Assembly (NCBI RefSeq): GCF_028640845.1
Contig: NC_080539.1
Span: 162,283,736-162,347,735, forward strand
Source of the DNA: Ahaetulla prasina
Taxonomy: Eukaryota; Chordata; Lepidosauria; Squamata; Colubridae
Length of the DNA: 64,000 bases
Direction of reading: 5' to 3'
Of the stretch, positions 33,255 to 44,835 are shown in pieces. The first letter of the stretch is position 1, and every line of letters starts with the position of its first letter. The translations under genes and the position numbers were made by a program. Below the pieces are notes generated by a model. It ran no database searches, was not told the origin of the DNA, and saw nothing but the letters and a program-made list of their open reading frames with translations.

Positions 33255-34134
33255 CAGAGGTGGTATTCAGCAGGTTCTGTCATGTCCCACTCCTCCGCTG
33301 ACGGCCAGGTCAGGGAAATCCGAATCAGGCGTGCCTCTGCAGCTCTGCCAAAGTCCTAGCAAAGTCCTCAAGGCAGGCAGGAGACCAGAAAGTGACTTCA
33401 GTAAGTTATGTTCGACTTTGCCTGACTCAGAGACTGCCAGAAAGCAGATCCTTTATATAGGCCATGGGGTGTGGCTCCATGACTCAGCACTTATCCAGGC
33501 CTGCCCCTCCCTTCCTTCTGACGCCGCCGCCTATCAATTCTTCTGAAGCGAGGGTCACTCCAGTCGGCAGCTGTTGGTAATTGACCTCCCTCAGGCTCAC
33601 ATGCTGTGGGGGAGGGGGAGGGGTCTAGTTGCTCCGTTTGCCTGGGCATGGAGCCAGAGCTGGGGCCGGGAGGTGCTCCCTCCTCCGCAGCCTGTCTGGG
33701 CATGGAGCCAGGGCTGGGGCCGGGAGGTGCCCCCTCCTCCTCAGCCTGTCTGGGCATGGAGCCAGGGCTGGGGCCGGGAGGCATACTAGGACATTCCTCA
33801 GCGTTCGGAAGCAGATAAGAAGACCCCGGCTGCAGTGAGAGCGGGCAAGACACAACAGGTTCTGACCAGTTTTGGAGAACTGGTAACGGAAATTTTGAGT
33901 AGTTTGGAGAACCGGTAAATATCACATCTGACTGGCCCTGCCCCCACCTATTCTCTGCCTCCCAAGTCCCAGCTGATTGGGAGGAAATAGGGATTTTGCA
34001 GTAACCTTCCCCTGGAATGGGGAGGGAATGGAGATTTTACAGTATCCTTCCCCTTCCACGCCCACCAAGCCACGGCCACCTAGCCATGCCCCACCCACAG
34101 AACCGGTAGTAAAAAAATTTGAATCCCATCACTA
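33255..34134 (-). mobile_element. hAT-type miniature element interrupted by solo LTR 3
   Basis: CAGAGGTGGTATTCAGCAGG at the left, TTTGAATCCCATCACTA at the right, flanked by perfect ATAGACAC duplications (33247-33254, 34135-34142). Without the 580-bp LTR and its 5-bp duplication the element is about 295 bp and matches 16299-16636. Confidence 0.88.
33278..33857 (-). mobile_element. Solo LTR 3 (family L), nested
   Basis: Minus-strand relative of LTR 1 and 2, bounded by TGTCATGTCCCAC and CAAGACACAACA, flanked by a perfect 5-bp duplication GGTTC (33273-33277, 33858-33862). TATA box at 33452-33459. It is longer than its relatives (580 bp) because a block of about 45 bp (CCTGTCTGGGCATGGAGCC, then GGGCTGGGGCCGGGAGG) is tandemly repeated at 33640-33785. 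Confidence 0.88.
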
Positions 34135-34377
34135 ATAGACACATACACAAACACAGTTGCTAGAAAGTAAATCCTGATGATAGTAGTACACATCTTTCTG
34201 ACTCCAGTGTGTTTCATCTGAAGCTGATGTGAACGTATCTATATTAGGAAGGTGGAGAGTTTCTCCTATGAACCAAAATGATGAAGCAGTTCTGCATCCC
34301 CTTTTTACAAGACAAATTACTTTGTCTATAGAAAGTGGATTCTGCACTAATACATGCATAATACATGCATAAAAGTT

Positions 34378-34998
34378 AGTTGGGCTACAGTTAGTCCAGA
34401 ATGCGGCTGCGCGGGTGATAGATGGAGCCCCTCGTGGCTCCCGCATAACACCCATCCTGCGCAGGCTGCACTGGCTACCTGTGGCCTTCCGGGTGCGCTT
34501 CAAGGTTTTGGTGACCACCTTTAAAGCGCTCCATGGCATAGGGCCGGGTTATCTACGGGACCGCCTACTGCGACCAGATACCTCTCACCGACCCGTGCGC
34601 TCTCACAGGGAGGGACTCCTCAGGGTGCCGTCAGCTAGGCAGTGTCGTCTGGCGACGCCCAGGGGAAGGGCCTTCTCTGTGGGGGCTCCCGCCCTCTGGA
34701 ACGAGCTCCCCCCAGGACTCCGTCAACTTCCGGACCTTCGTACCTTCCGTCGCGAGCTCAAGACACATTCATTCATCTGTGCAGGACTGGCTTAGATTTT
34801 AAATTTTATAGGGGTTTTAAATTGATTTTAATATTTATATTTCTATTTTTAATGATAGGGCATTGGAATAAGTTTTTTAAAGATTATTTTAATTTTGTGT
34901 ATCGATGTTTTATATGCCTGTGAACCGCCCTGAGTCCTTTGGGAGATAGGGCGGTATATAAATTTAAATAATAAATAAATAAATAAAATAAATAAAAG
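34378..34998 (+). mobile_element. L2 LINE 3' end
   Basis: 5'-truncated L2: the end of ORF2, a short 3' UTR and the hairpin AACCGCCCTGAGTCCTTTGG then GAGATAGGGCGGTATATAAA, followed by AAATAAATAAAT. Confidence 0.88.
34385..34795 (+). pseudogene. L2 ORF2 C-terminus
   Basis: The open frame starts LQLVQNAAARVIDGAPRG and continues ITPILRRLHWLPVAFRVRFK, TFKALHGIGPGYLRDRL, GRAFSVGAPALWNELPPGLR and FRRELKTHSFICAGLA to a natural stop at 34793-34795. These are the hallmark C-terminal segments of L2 proteins, after the RT palm. The frame is uninterrupted and CpG-rich, so the insertion is young. The N-terminal endonuclease and RT are absent. Parts of the same region recur at 51133 and 51658. Confidence 0.9.
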
Positions 34999-35243
34999 TT
35001 ATTGTCTGGAAATAACTGGCACTGAGAGATTGGTCTCACCTTGATACTTCATGAGGCAATACTTGCTCTTTTGTCATATACCTAACTCAGATATACAGTA
35101 ATAAAACTTTTCTGGTTCCAAAACTGCATCTGAGTATCATGATATTTTACTTATATACCTGAAAAGAATTTGTTGGGCAATTCATCTGATTTTTCCAAAT
35201 TCCAAACCAAGTTAGGTCAGTTTGGAAAGATTAATTGGTCATC

Positions 35244-35285
35244 CATGATGATGATGATGACGACGACGACGATGATGATGATGAC
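35244..35285. repeat. (GAT/GAC)n microsatellite
   Basis: ATGATGATG, GACGACGACGAC and GATGATGATGAT blocks. Confidence 0.92.
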
Positions 35286-36176
35286 CTAATACTTGCTTTG
35301 AGTAGGGCACAGAAACAGGAATCAGTAAAATTATTATATGGTTAATTCATATTTCCAGACCAATATGCAGATTACGGTTACCTTCTAATGTCACTTTTGT
35401 TATTCTTTGGTTCAAGATTGAATACAAAAATATTTATGTTAAGGAAAATTGCATGCAAAATGTGTTAAGCATGTTATATACAAAGATATAAATAATTACG
35501 TTTACACATCTTAAGGAAATTGATTTATCATTGATGAGCAGATGAATGCAGAAAAAATATGACACAGTGGGTTTTACTTCTGATATTTTATGATTGAATG
35601 TATGTGAAATTGAGACGAACCAGATATAGATTAATTAATTCATCTCCTTTGGTTAGACATACATTTGGATAGGTGATAGTTTGGTTTATTTTTTATGAGA
35701 TTAATGAATGAAAAAAAAATGTGTTTGTTTAGAGAAGGGACATCTGTAGCATTGGCACCAATTGTTCTTCAGGACAATTATTTTCTATTGTTTTAAATTG
35801 CCCTATCTCACAAAATTAATGCAGTGTGGAATCTTACATTATAAATATAAATGTCATGTTGTGTGATGAATCAAGTCTGGCTGTATTTAAATTTCTTCAC
35901 TGAAATCTATTTATAACAGAGGAAACTTTCAAACTGTCATCTTTGCATGCAGAGTCAATCAAATTTGGATTTTTTCCCCCCTTTCCAAATGTAATAATCT
36001 GCATTCTCTGTTTTCATCTCCAAATAGCATCATTGTATTATGGTCTGCCTGATTTTCTGTGGTCTCACAGTAAATATTACCAATATCCACAAGCTCTACA
36101 TTTGTGATGTTAGAAACATACAATTAATAATTGTGAAATGATATGCTTGGGAATTTGGAAGGAGGAGGAGGAGAAT
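35286..36176. other. Unassigned AT-rich DNA
   Basis: Nothing recognised. Confidence 0.5.
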
Positions 36177-36177
36177 A

Positions 36178-36295
36178 AAAGATAAAGGTTTCCCCTGTCC
36201 AGTCATGTCCAACTCGAGGGAGTTGTGCTCACCTATGTTTCTTAGCCAAGGGAACCAGTGTTGTCCAGAGGCACATATATATTCTAGAAGTTCTT
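36178..36295 (-). repeat. SINE 3' fragment (BovB-like tail)
   Basis: AAAGGTTTCCCCTGTCCAGT, ATGTCCAACTCGAGGGAG and GGGAACCAGTGTTGTCCAGA match the tail of 22905-23236 in reverse. Confidence 0.6.
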
Positions 36296-36357
36296 TTGAC
36301 TATCAGAGAGCAAACATTAGAATGGACATTATCAAAAGATTCTGTCCACTTCTTATT

Positions 36358-39300
36358 AATAATAACATAACATAACATAACATAACATCAGAGTTGGAAG
36401 GGACCTTGGAGGCCTTCTAGTCCAACCCCCTGCCCAGGCAGGAAACCCTACACCATCTCAGTCAGATGGTTATCCAACATTTTCTTAAAAATTTCCAGTG
36501 TTGGAGCATTCACAACTTCTGAAGGCAAGTCGTTCCACTTATTAATTGTTCTAACTGTCAGGAAATTTCTCCTTAGTTCTAAGTTGCTTCTTTCCTTGAT
36601 CAGTTTCCACCCATTGCTTCTTGTTCTACCCTCAGGTGCTCTGGAGAACAGCCCAACTCCCACTTCTCTGTGGCAGCCCCTGAGATATTGGAACACTGCT
36701 ATCATGTCTCCCCTGGTCCTTCTTTTTGTTAAACTAGACATACCCAGTTCCTGCAACCGTTCTTCATATGTTTTATCCTCCAGTCCCCTAATCATCTTTG
36801 TTGCTCTTCTCTGCACTCTTTCTAGAGTCTCAACATCTCTTTTACATCGTGGCGACCAAAACTGGATGCAATATTCCAAGTGTGGCCCTACCAAGGCATT
36901 ATAAAGTGGTTCTAGCACTTCACGTGATCTTGATTCTATCCTCTGTTTATGCAGCCCAGAACTGTGTTGGCTTTTTAACAGCTGCTGCACACTGCTGGCT
37001 CATATCTAGATGGTTATCCACTAGGACTCCAAGATCCCTCTCACAGGTACTACTATTGAGCAAGGTACCACATATACGGTACTGGTGCATTTTGTTTTTG
37101 GCCTAAATGTAGAACCTTACTTTTTCACTGTTGAATTTCATTTTGTTAGATAGCGCCCAATGTTCAAGTCTGTCAAGATCTTTCTGTAACTTGAGCCTAT
37201 CTTCTGGAGTGTTGGCTATTCCTGCCAGCTTGGTGTCATCTGCAAATTTGATGAGTTCCCCATCTATCCCTCGTCCAAGTCATTGATGAAGATGTTGAAG
37301 AGTACTGGGCCTAAAACAGAGCCTTGGGGTACTCCACTGCATACTTCCTCCATGTGGATGTAGTTCCGTTGAGGACTACACGTTGAGTGCGGTTGGTCAG
37401 CCAGTTACGAATCCATCTGGTGGTGGTGCTGTCTAACCCACATTTTCTACTTTATCTAGTAGTAGGTTATGGTCTACTTTATCAAATGCTTTACTGAAGT
37501 CCAAGTAAATTATATCAACAGCATTCCTCTGGTCTACTAATTTTGTCATTTTGTCAAAGAATGCGATAAGATTAGTCTGGCATGATCTGTTTTGACAAAC
37601 CCATGTTGGCTTTTGGTTATTACTTTGTTTGCTTCTAGGTGTTCGGTGATTCGTTGCTTGATTATCTTTTCCAGAATCTTCCCGGTATTGAGGTCAGACT
37701 GATAGGTCTGTAGTTTCCTGGATCTGTTTTTTCCTTTTTGAAGATGGGAACTACATCAGCTCTTTTCCAGTCCTCTGGCAGCTCCCTGTGCTCCAGGATC
37801 TTTGAAAGATATAGTTCAGTGGTTCTGAGATCACGTCTGCCAGTTCCTTCAGAACCTTGGGGTGTAATCCATCCGGTCCTGGTGATTTGAACTCGTCTAG
37901 GGTAGACAGGTGTTCACTTACCATTTTCTTCCCTATTTTAACTTGTGTTTCTAATCTGTTTTTGTAGTGCTGTTTTGATAGGTTGGATTGTTTTTCCTTT
38001 TGTGTAAAGACAGATGCAAAATATGAGTTAAGTAGATCTGCTTTCTCCTGTTGCTTGTCATCTTCTTGCCACTTTCTCCCAGCAATGGGCCAATTGTTTC
38101 CTTGACTTTTTCTTGTTTTTAACATGTTGGAAGAAGCTTTTTATTATTTTTACTTTTGTCGCTAGCCTTTGTTCATTGTGAGCCTTAGCTTTCCTCACTT
38201 CATCTTTACAGGCTCGGCTATTTGCTGATATTCTGCCTTAGTTATTTGCCCTCTTTCCACTTTTTATATTTGTCCTTTTGTCTTTCAATTTGTCAGATAG
38301 TTCTTTATGCATCCATGCTGGTTTCTTTTGAGATCTACTATTTTTCTTCTTCATTGGTATTGTGTTAGACTGTGCTTTTATAATCTCACTTTTCAAAATT
38401 TCCCAAGCTTCTTGAGTTGTTTTCCCCCTGAGGATTCTCATCCATTGAATCCTTCTCAAGATCTCTAAGTTTATTGAAATTAGCTCTTAAAGTCCAAGAC
38501 TCTAGTTTGACTTTGTTCTACTACTTGTATTTGCTTAATGTTGAATTCCAATATTGCGTGGTCACTTGCCCCCAAGGTTCCTGTAGCTTCAACACCTTCT
38601 ATCATTTCATCTCTGTTAGTGAGAATTAAGTCCAATATGGCTGATCCCTTGTCGCCTTCTCTATTTTTGGGAAACAAAGTTGTCTGCTAGGTTTGTTAGG
38701 AACCTGTTGGATCTTCCACTTGGTGCAGAGTTTGTTTCCCAGTTGATGTCAGGGTAGTTAAAATCCCCCATTACTACTGTGATGTGCTTCCTACATACCT
38801 TAGTTAGCTGACTAGCAAAAAGTTCATCTACTTCCTCTGTTTGGTTGGGTGGCCTATAGTATAGACCTATGGCAATATCGTTTTTCACCCCTTTTATATT
38901 GACCCAAATACATTCAAGATGATTTTCATCATTGTTGTGCTCTATTTCTGTAGAGATGTAGTTATTTCTTATATATAGTGCAACTCCACCTCCTCTTTAT
39001 TTGGTCTATTTCTTTTAAATAATTTATATCCTCTAGCTGTATGTTCCATTTGTCAGTTTCATCCCACCAAGTTTCCGTAATGGCAACAATATCATATCTA
39101 CCCTCATTTACTTGGATTTCTAATTCACCCTGTTTATTCCTCATACTCTGTGCATTGGTGTATAGACATTTGAGTCCATTTGGATTGATCTTGTGTTTAC
39201 TGTCTACATAACCTGTGTTGACTGCCCCTACTTTCATGCCACCTGTTGGTTTAGTGCACATGGTATGGCACTCACTGTTAAATGCTTGGTTTTGCTTGAT

Positions 39301-39700
39301 AGCATGGTTGGTAGTCTTACCCATACAGACATCTATGTTACATGCACTGATAACCCTTTCAGTTTTCGATTGCTGGGGACAGAAATTTTCTATATCAGTT
39401 AATTCTCTGTCCCCACTGTTCAGTTTAAATGTTTATCCAGTGTTGGCTAGTTCGACAGCATTCTGTATTTGCTCTTTATCAGTGTCTACTATTATTTTCC
39501 TGAAACAGAGGTCGAAGTGGATAATCAGAATGACAGGCCAAAGCACAACTGAATTATCTACCCATTCAATGTCATTAACCCTCAATTCCTTTTCATTTAA
39601 ATGCAACTGATTATTGTGTCTTCTCTTGGGGGATATGTCAACAAGTAAGTTCAAGCAGACAGGTTTTTGATTAGGTGTTTCTGGCTGGGGTGGTTGTTTT
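36358..39700 (-). mobile_element. Long CR1 LINE, decayed
   Basis: A minus-strand CR1 of about 3.3 kb running from an endonuclease region near 39330 (possibly more upstream to 39700) to the 3' end at 36388, where CTCCAAGGTCCCTTCCAACT is followed by five ATAAC repeats (plus-strand reading). It is the most complete LINE in the window, but its ORF2 is cut into at least six frames. Confidence 0.88.
36448..39324 (-). pseudogene. CR1 ORF2: endonuclease and reverse transcriptase, broken
   Basis: In minus-strand order. 39324-38962: apurinic-type endonuclease start with SMRNKQGELEIQVNEGRYDI and VAITETWWDE. 38888-38661: [11 protein letters not shown] and [14 protein letters not shown]. 38677-38480: DLILTNRDEMIE and LGASDHAILEF, the endonuclease end. 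38459-37751: linker, with SPGPDGLHPKVLKELAD at the RT start. About 37330-37230: PQGSVLGP and FADDTK (37232-37247). 36990-36448: C-terminal tail LEYCIQFWSPRCKRDVETLE through NKWNDLPSEVVNAPTL. The order is complete and the motifs intact, but frameshifts separate the segments. The two nicking and copying activities would belong to one protein. Confidence 0.87.
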
Positions 39701-39820
39701 CAGGCATTATTTTAGGCAGAAAATTGGTTTTTTTTTTTTTTAAAGGCAGAATTTCATTTTCATTATACAGTTAGTTGCAAAACTTTATCTATTTGAGAGT
39801 CAGGTTCAGTGGAGAAGAAA

Positions 39821-40290
39821 AACAAGCATTTTTTTTTTCAACAGACTGCTGTATCTCCTGGTTCCCCATGTTTTAGTCAAATCTAAGCTTGTCGATCGAA
39901 AGGTCAGCAGCTCAGGGGTTCGAATCCCTAGAGCTTCATAATTGGGTGAGCTCCCATTACTTGTCACAGCTTCTGCCAACCTAGCAGTTCAGAAGCACAT
40001 AAAAAATGCAAATAGAAAAATAGGGGCCACCTTTGATGGGAAGGTAACAGTGTTCTGTGCGCCTTTGGTGTTCAGTCATGCCAGCCACATGACCATGAAG
40101 ATGTCTTCGGATAGTGCTGGCTCTTCGGCTTTGAAATGGAAATGAGCACTGCCCCCCTAGAGTTGGGAACGACTAGCTGTGCGAGGGGAACCTTTACCTT
40201 TTTAAAGGGAAGACCCAAAGAAGATTTTTTTTTTCAGATCGGAAAAGAAAACCAGTAAAGTAACTGGCAGAGTGATTCAATGGAAGTAAG
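39821..40290. repeat. Dispersed paralogue of 31987-32143 carrying a SINE
   Basis: GGTTCCCCATGTTTTAGTCA left of the SINE and TTTAAAGGGAAGACCCAAAG to AGAGTGATTCAAT right of it match 31987-32143, which shows the site without the SINE. Confidence 0.72.
39885..40202 (+). mobile_element. tRNA-derived SINE with BovB-like tail, 5'-truncated
   Basis: Starts at AAGCTTGTCGATCGAAAGG, lacking the first part of the tRNA head, but with a perfect B-box GGTTCGAATCCC. It continues with CAGCTTCTGCCAACCTAGCA, CACCTTTGATGGGAAGGTAA and TAGAGTTGGGAACGACTAGC, ending CCTTTACCTTTTT. No target duplication seen. Confidence 0.85.
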
Positions 40291-40299
40291 TAACAGGAA

Positions 40300-41690
40300 A
40301 AAAAACACCAAACATTTCACAACTTTTCAAATAACTGTGCAATGCTCAAAACTGCCATCAATGTAAATTTTAAATTCTCTAGCCTTGAGAGGATTTTCCT
40401 TCGGTACCATCCATTGCAGATTATTATAAGTTTTTTTCCCCTTCTTCTTTTGCTAGGAAATATTCCAGCTTAATTATTGTTGATTCCTACTCCCTGTCAT
40501 TTAACCACGTGGGGGAAAATAGCAATAATTCCTTCTTAGAGAATGTTATCTCTAAGAGCTTCTCCTCTGACCTGGGGGAACTGTCGGATTTTTCATTTAC
40601 TCCGTATAAGAGGGGGAAAAAAATCTTGCAAACTTTTAAGCATTCTAACTGGAAGGATTTGGAATTTGAAAATAGTTGTTTTCCTTTTTAAAAAAAACAA
40701 ACATATGTGGGGTATCAGGTAATTGATTCTTTCATATTCATTGAAGCTAGGCATTCATAAGTTTTCCTCCATCAAACAGAATTTGATACTATGTATGTTG
40801 AGATAAAATATTGAATAATGGCCATTTTGTGCCATATCATTGTACTGATATTTTACACTGTTATTTGCAAAGATCACTTTTTCTGGCTAGTATTACCACT
40901 GTTATTAATAAAGGTACCCCTTGGCTTATGAGAGGATAAACATTTAAATTTTAATTTGACAACCTCTGTTAAATTATTCCTGCTTGTTTGCCTTCTCCAG
41001 ATGTTTCTCTATTCAATCCTTTCCTATTTTTCTAGCAACTTCCTTTCCTGGCTTTGGAGTCTCAATTACCCATCTGAATACTGGTGGCAAGAAAGAAGTC
41101 AGTAGTACTGTTTGAAAAATGTGGCTCTTCCAATGAAAACTGTCCACATCTTTTTTCTCCTTTTTATTTTTCTTAACCACCTCAGAACTGTAGCAACTCT
41201 CTTTATACACTGTCCCCTGTGCATTTCCATTTGAAAATTGGCAGGCTATAGTTCTTGAAAATGTCATTTGAGCACTATACAAATATCATGAGTTTTTAAG
41301 GCAAAGGAGATAAATTTTAAAAATGATATATAATACAGTACTGTAGCATTACAATGTTAACATAAAGCATTAGTAACTTTTTGAAATGCCAGTTCTGGAA
41401 TGTTTCAAATAAATCAGATTCTGCCTGTCTACCCACCCACCCACCCATCCATTACCTGATATTTTGTCTAGGAATTCAAACCCATTATACTCTCCTTTAA
41501 TTTTATTAACACCACATTCCTGTATGATAAATTAGGCTGAGAAAAACTAATTGATGCAAAGATGTTGAGTGAGTTTCGTGGCTGAACGTGAACTTGGAGA
41601 TATATCTCTCAAATCCTAAAGCACTATATAATCACTATACCAAGTAGGGTGTCCTACTTGTTTTAGCAGAAGCATGCTTACTCACTTCAA
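40300..41690. other. Unassigned AT-rich DNA
   Basis: A short ACCC run at 41432-41449. No conserved frame or repeat family recognised. Confidence 0.5.
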
Positions 41691-41694
41691 AGGA

Positions 41695-42310
41695 CTATTG
41701 GCAATCCCAAAGGTGCTTTTTCAGGAGGCAACTGGTCTTTCTTGTGCTTTCTCTGAAGATGTTTGTTTCATTTCTCATCCAAGAAGCTTCTTCAGCTCTG
41801 ACTGCATGGTGGGGAATGGAAGGATTTATATTCCATTCAGACAGCTGGTCATTTGTATCCTTTTAGAGGGTCGTTGAAGCACTTGGAGGTTTATCTATGT
41901 TCTCAGGGTCACCTGAATAGCACTAATGGTGCCTGTAGTCTTCTCATTTTTATTTTTTTATTTTGGAAATCTGTTCATACTCTCACACCATTCAAAGGAT
42001 GTACATCCCAAATTGCATGAAGACATTTTGCTTCTCATCAAAGAAGTTTATTCAGCTCTGACTGGATGGTGGGGAGTGAAAGTTAAACCTCCAGGTGCTT
42101 CAATGACCCTCTAAAAGGATGCAAATGATCAGCTGTCTGAAAGGAATATAAATCCTTCCATTCCCCACCATGCAGTCAGAGCTAAAGAAGGTTCTTGGAT
42201 GAGAAATGAAATGTCTTCAAAAAAACAAAAACAAAAACAAGAAAGTCCAGTTGCCTCCTGAAAAAGCATCTTAAGTACAACCATAACCTGAATAACTGAG
42301 AATCTCTATA
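41695..42310. repeat. Second PLE-like pLTR family, 200-bp inverted pair
   Basis: The left arm 41700-41900 (CCCAAAGGTGCTTTTTCAGG, ATTTCTCATCCAAGAAGCTT, ATGGTGGGGAATGGAAGGAT) is repeated in reverse at 42085-42290 (ATCCTTCCATTCCCCACCAT, TTCTTGGATGAGAAATGAAA, GAAAGTCCAGTTGCCTCC). Between them is a partial extra copy (42025-42085). The minus-to-plus core TTGGATGAGAAATGAAATG TC is a degraded hammerhead-like motif. Confidence 0.5.
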
Positions 42311-42680
42311 GACTTTTTGACTATTGGCAATGTTTCAATAATAAATCTTCTGACACTTCCTTTCTCATCTTTCTCTTAAGTAAGCCCTAACCGTATCTAT
42401 GGTTAATATCTTTTCAAATTTACTTTAGACTACATAGATACCTGCATGTTCCAGATTTCTTTTTACAATAAACATTATTTATGACCTATCTTTTCTCCAG
42501 AAGTACACAGTAGCACTCATAGTTCTTTACTGCCATTACTCAAGTTAATCACATGACAATGCAATGTGGCATAATTGTGGATCTAAAATCATTCAATGAG
42601 GTACATGGGTGAATGGAGACTTAAGATAGGTTTTCCCTGTTGGAGAAAGCATTTTTGTATATTGCTGGACAGCAGGAAGG
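42311..42680. other. Unassigned DNA
   Basis: Nothing recognised. Confidence 0.45.
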
Positions 42681-43258
42681 TACCATATTTTTTGGACTAT
42701 AAGATGCACTTCCCCCTGCCCTAAAAAGGTGAAAATTTGGGTATGTCTTATACATGGAATGTAGCCAAAAATGCCAAGCACGGAGGAGGAGGAGGTCTAT
42801 GGCAATCCCTGCAGCCTGGAACATCTGATTGGGGGGATTCCAGGAGGCCTATCCACCCGCCAATCAGCGGCTCATGCTGAATCAGGCTGCAATAATATGC
42901 TGAAGCTGATCTGGCTGTTCACTATTTGCTGCAAGGACTGTCAGAGTTTGCAGCAGCAAGCAAAACACAAGCAGAGGAGAGGAGTTAAGTTTTAGTTTCA
43001 GAGATCAAGCACAACATGCAGCTTTAGAACAATTGACCTAAGCCACGCCCAGTCTCCTCACTGTCTCCTTCCTTGTTGCTCTCACAGCAAATTCTGTTCC
43101 AGTTTCCAAACAATCTCACACACTGACAGGACACTAGCCAGATGAATACCGATGGATACTGGTAGGCAGCAGCAGATTTTTTTTCCTCTTATTTTCCTCC
43201 CCCAAAACTAAGGTGTGTCTTATACTCCGGAGCATCTTATACTCGGAAAAATATGGTA
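42681..43258. mobile_element. Miniature inverted-repeat element, ACTATAAGATGCAC type
   Basis: TACCATATTTTTTGGACTAT AAGATGCAC at the left and GCATCTTATACTCGGAAAAA TATGGTA at the right form terminal inverted repeats of nearly 30 bp. Related to 19362-19836. The internal sequence has no transposase. Confidence 0.7.
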
Positions 43259-43286
43259 ACTTGATCAAGGACTAGTGAAGCAGCTC

Positions 43287-43314
43287 TTTATTTATTTATT
43301 TATTTATTTATTTG
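43287..43314. repeat. (TTTA)n microsatellite at SINE tail
   Basis: Seven TTTA repeats before the reversed SINE. Confidence 0.9.
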
Positions 43315-43556
43315 AATTTATATCCCACCCTTCTCTGAAGACTCAGGGCGGCTTACACTGTGTTAAGCAATAGTCTTCATCCATTTGTATATTATATACA
43401 AAGACAACTTTATTGCCCCCAACAATCTGGGTCCTCATTTTACCTACCTTATAAAGGATGGACGGCTGAGTCAACCTTGGGCCTGGTGGGACTTGAACTT
43501 GCAGTAATTGCAAGCAGCTGTGTTAATAACAGACAGACTTAGTCTGCTGAGCCACC
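43315..43556 (-). mobile_element. tRNA-derived SINE with L2-like tail
   Basis: Minus-strand copy of the 13265 type: TTTATATCCCACCCTTCTCT then GAAGACTCAGGGCGGC (hairpin tail), AACAATCTGGGTCCTCATTT, GGCTGAGTCAACCTTGG, and GCTGAGCCACCAGAGGC at the tRNA head. Confidence 0.8.
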
Positions 43557-43559
43557 AGA

Positions 43560-44830
43560 GGCCCCTCTTTGTAACTTCAACAGAAAGGTTTATTTGGAGA
43601 AATATCTGAGGAAGGGTGGAAAAGGCACAGCCTAGCTTCTACCTAGCTAAATCTTGTCAAGGAGAGACTAGGTTTGTGGGGAAGAGAGGTGCAGGAAGGG
43701 GGCACATTGAGAATAGAAATCTCATAGGCAAAGAGCCGGCAGAGCGAGAAATAAACTGAGAAACACAGAAGCAGTTCCTAGCTCTCTAATCTATGCTACC
43801 CTGCCCCTTGTGGTCAGTACATTATGAGCTGCTGAAGAGTCAGCACAACTGAAATCACACTTCTAACACTCTCCAGTCCTACTTCAACAGTTTTAATGAC
43901 ACTGCACTAGAGAACACCAGCTTCATTGAAAGTAAATGTAGTAGATAGGTTGTTGACTGACACTGTGGGGATAACAACATTGAATTAACAATTGCTGTAA
44001 TGTCAACTGTCTGCCTTCCTTAAGAATCCATTCTATTCTGTGTACACATCTGCTATACCGAGATTGTGTTGTAAGTCAGTCACTATCTGCTGAAACCTCG
44101 AATATTCCCCTCTTCAAATAAGGGATGAAAGAAGACATACTTTATTAAGAAAAAAAAAAGAGGCCAGATTTTTTCCCAAATTATAGTTTGCAAGAGTTTT
44201 ATCAGTAGCTGAAATTATCGTTGATCTGCGCTGTGTACTTTATCTTGCTAATATTTTTTTATCCACTTGATTATGCTATTTAACAAATGGGAAGGAAAGC
44301 TATATGAAGTTTCAATTATTGTTTTGCTTTTTGTAAAAGGATTAAATAGGCACTTATTTGTCTGCAGATATCAGAAGAGGTAGCAACTGCTGCATATTCA
44401 GTTAAAGTGGTGTTAATTCAAAGATATTATCGGAACAAAAGTTGCTTACATTACATCAGCCATCTGTTTGGTTTTTCACCTTGAAATTTTTGCCAGATGC
44501 TGAGCATACTGTATCTATACAAAAATTAGCTATGCACTTATCTTTGCAGAACATTTATCTAGCTAAAGACCAATGTGAGTATTATAGCACCTTTAGAAAT
44601 GATAACAAATATTTTATTTACCTGACAAGGATATTCCTATATTCTAGGTATATCTGGACCAAAGTACCCCAAATGACCACTAGATGGTAGCAAAGGGGAG
44701 GGGTATATTTCTTCATAGCCATCTAGTTTTTTTTGCAGTCTGGCTATAGCAGATCAGCTCTAATCCCTATCCATTTAGGTCTGATTGGCAGTGACTTTCA
44801 AGGGTCTCAGACAGATGTCTTTTTTAGTAA
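43560..44830. other. Unassigned DNA
   Basis: Short frames without recognisable domains. No repeat family seen. Confidence 0.5.
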
Positions 44831-44835
44831 TGGCA

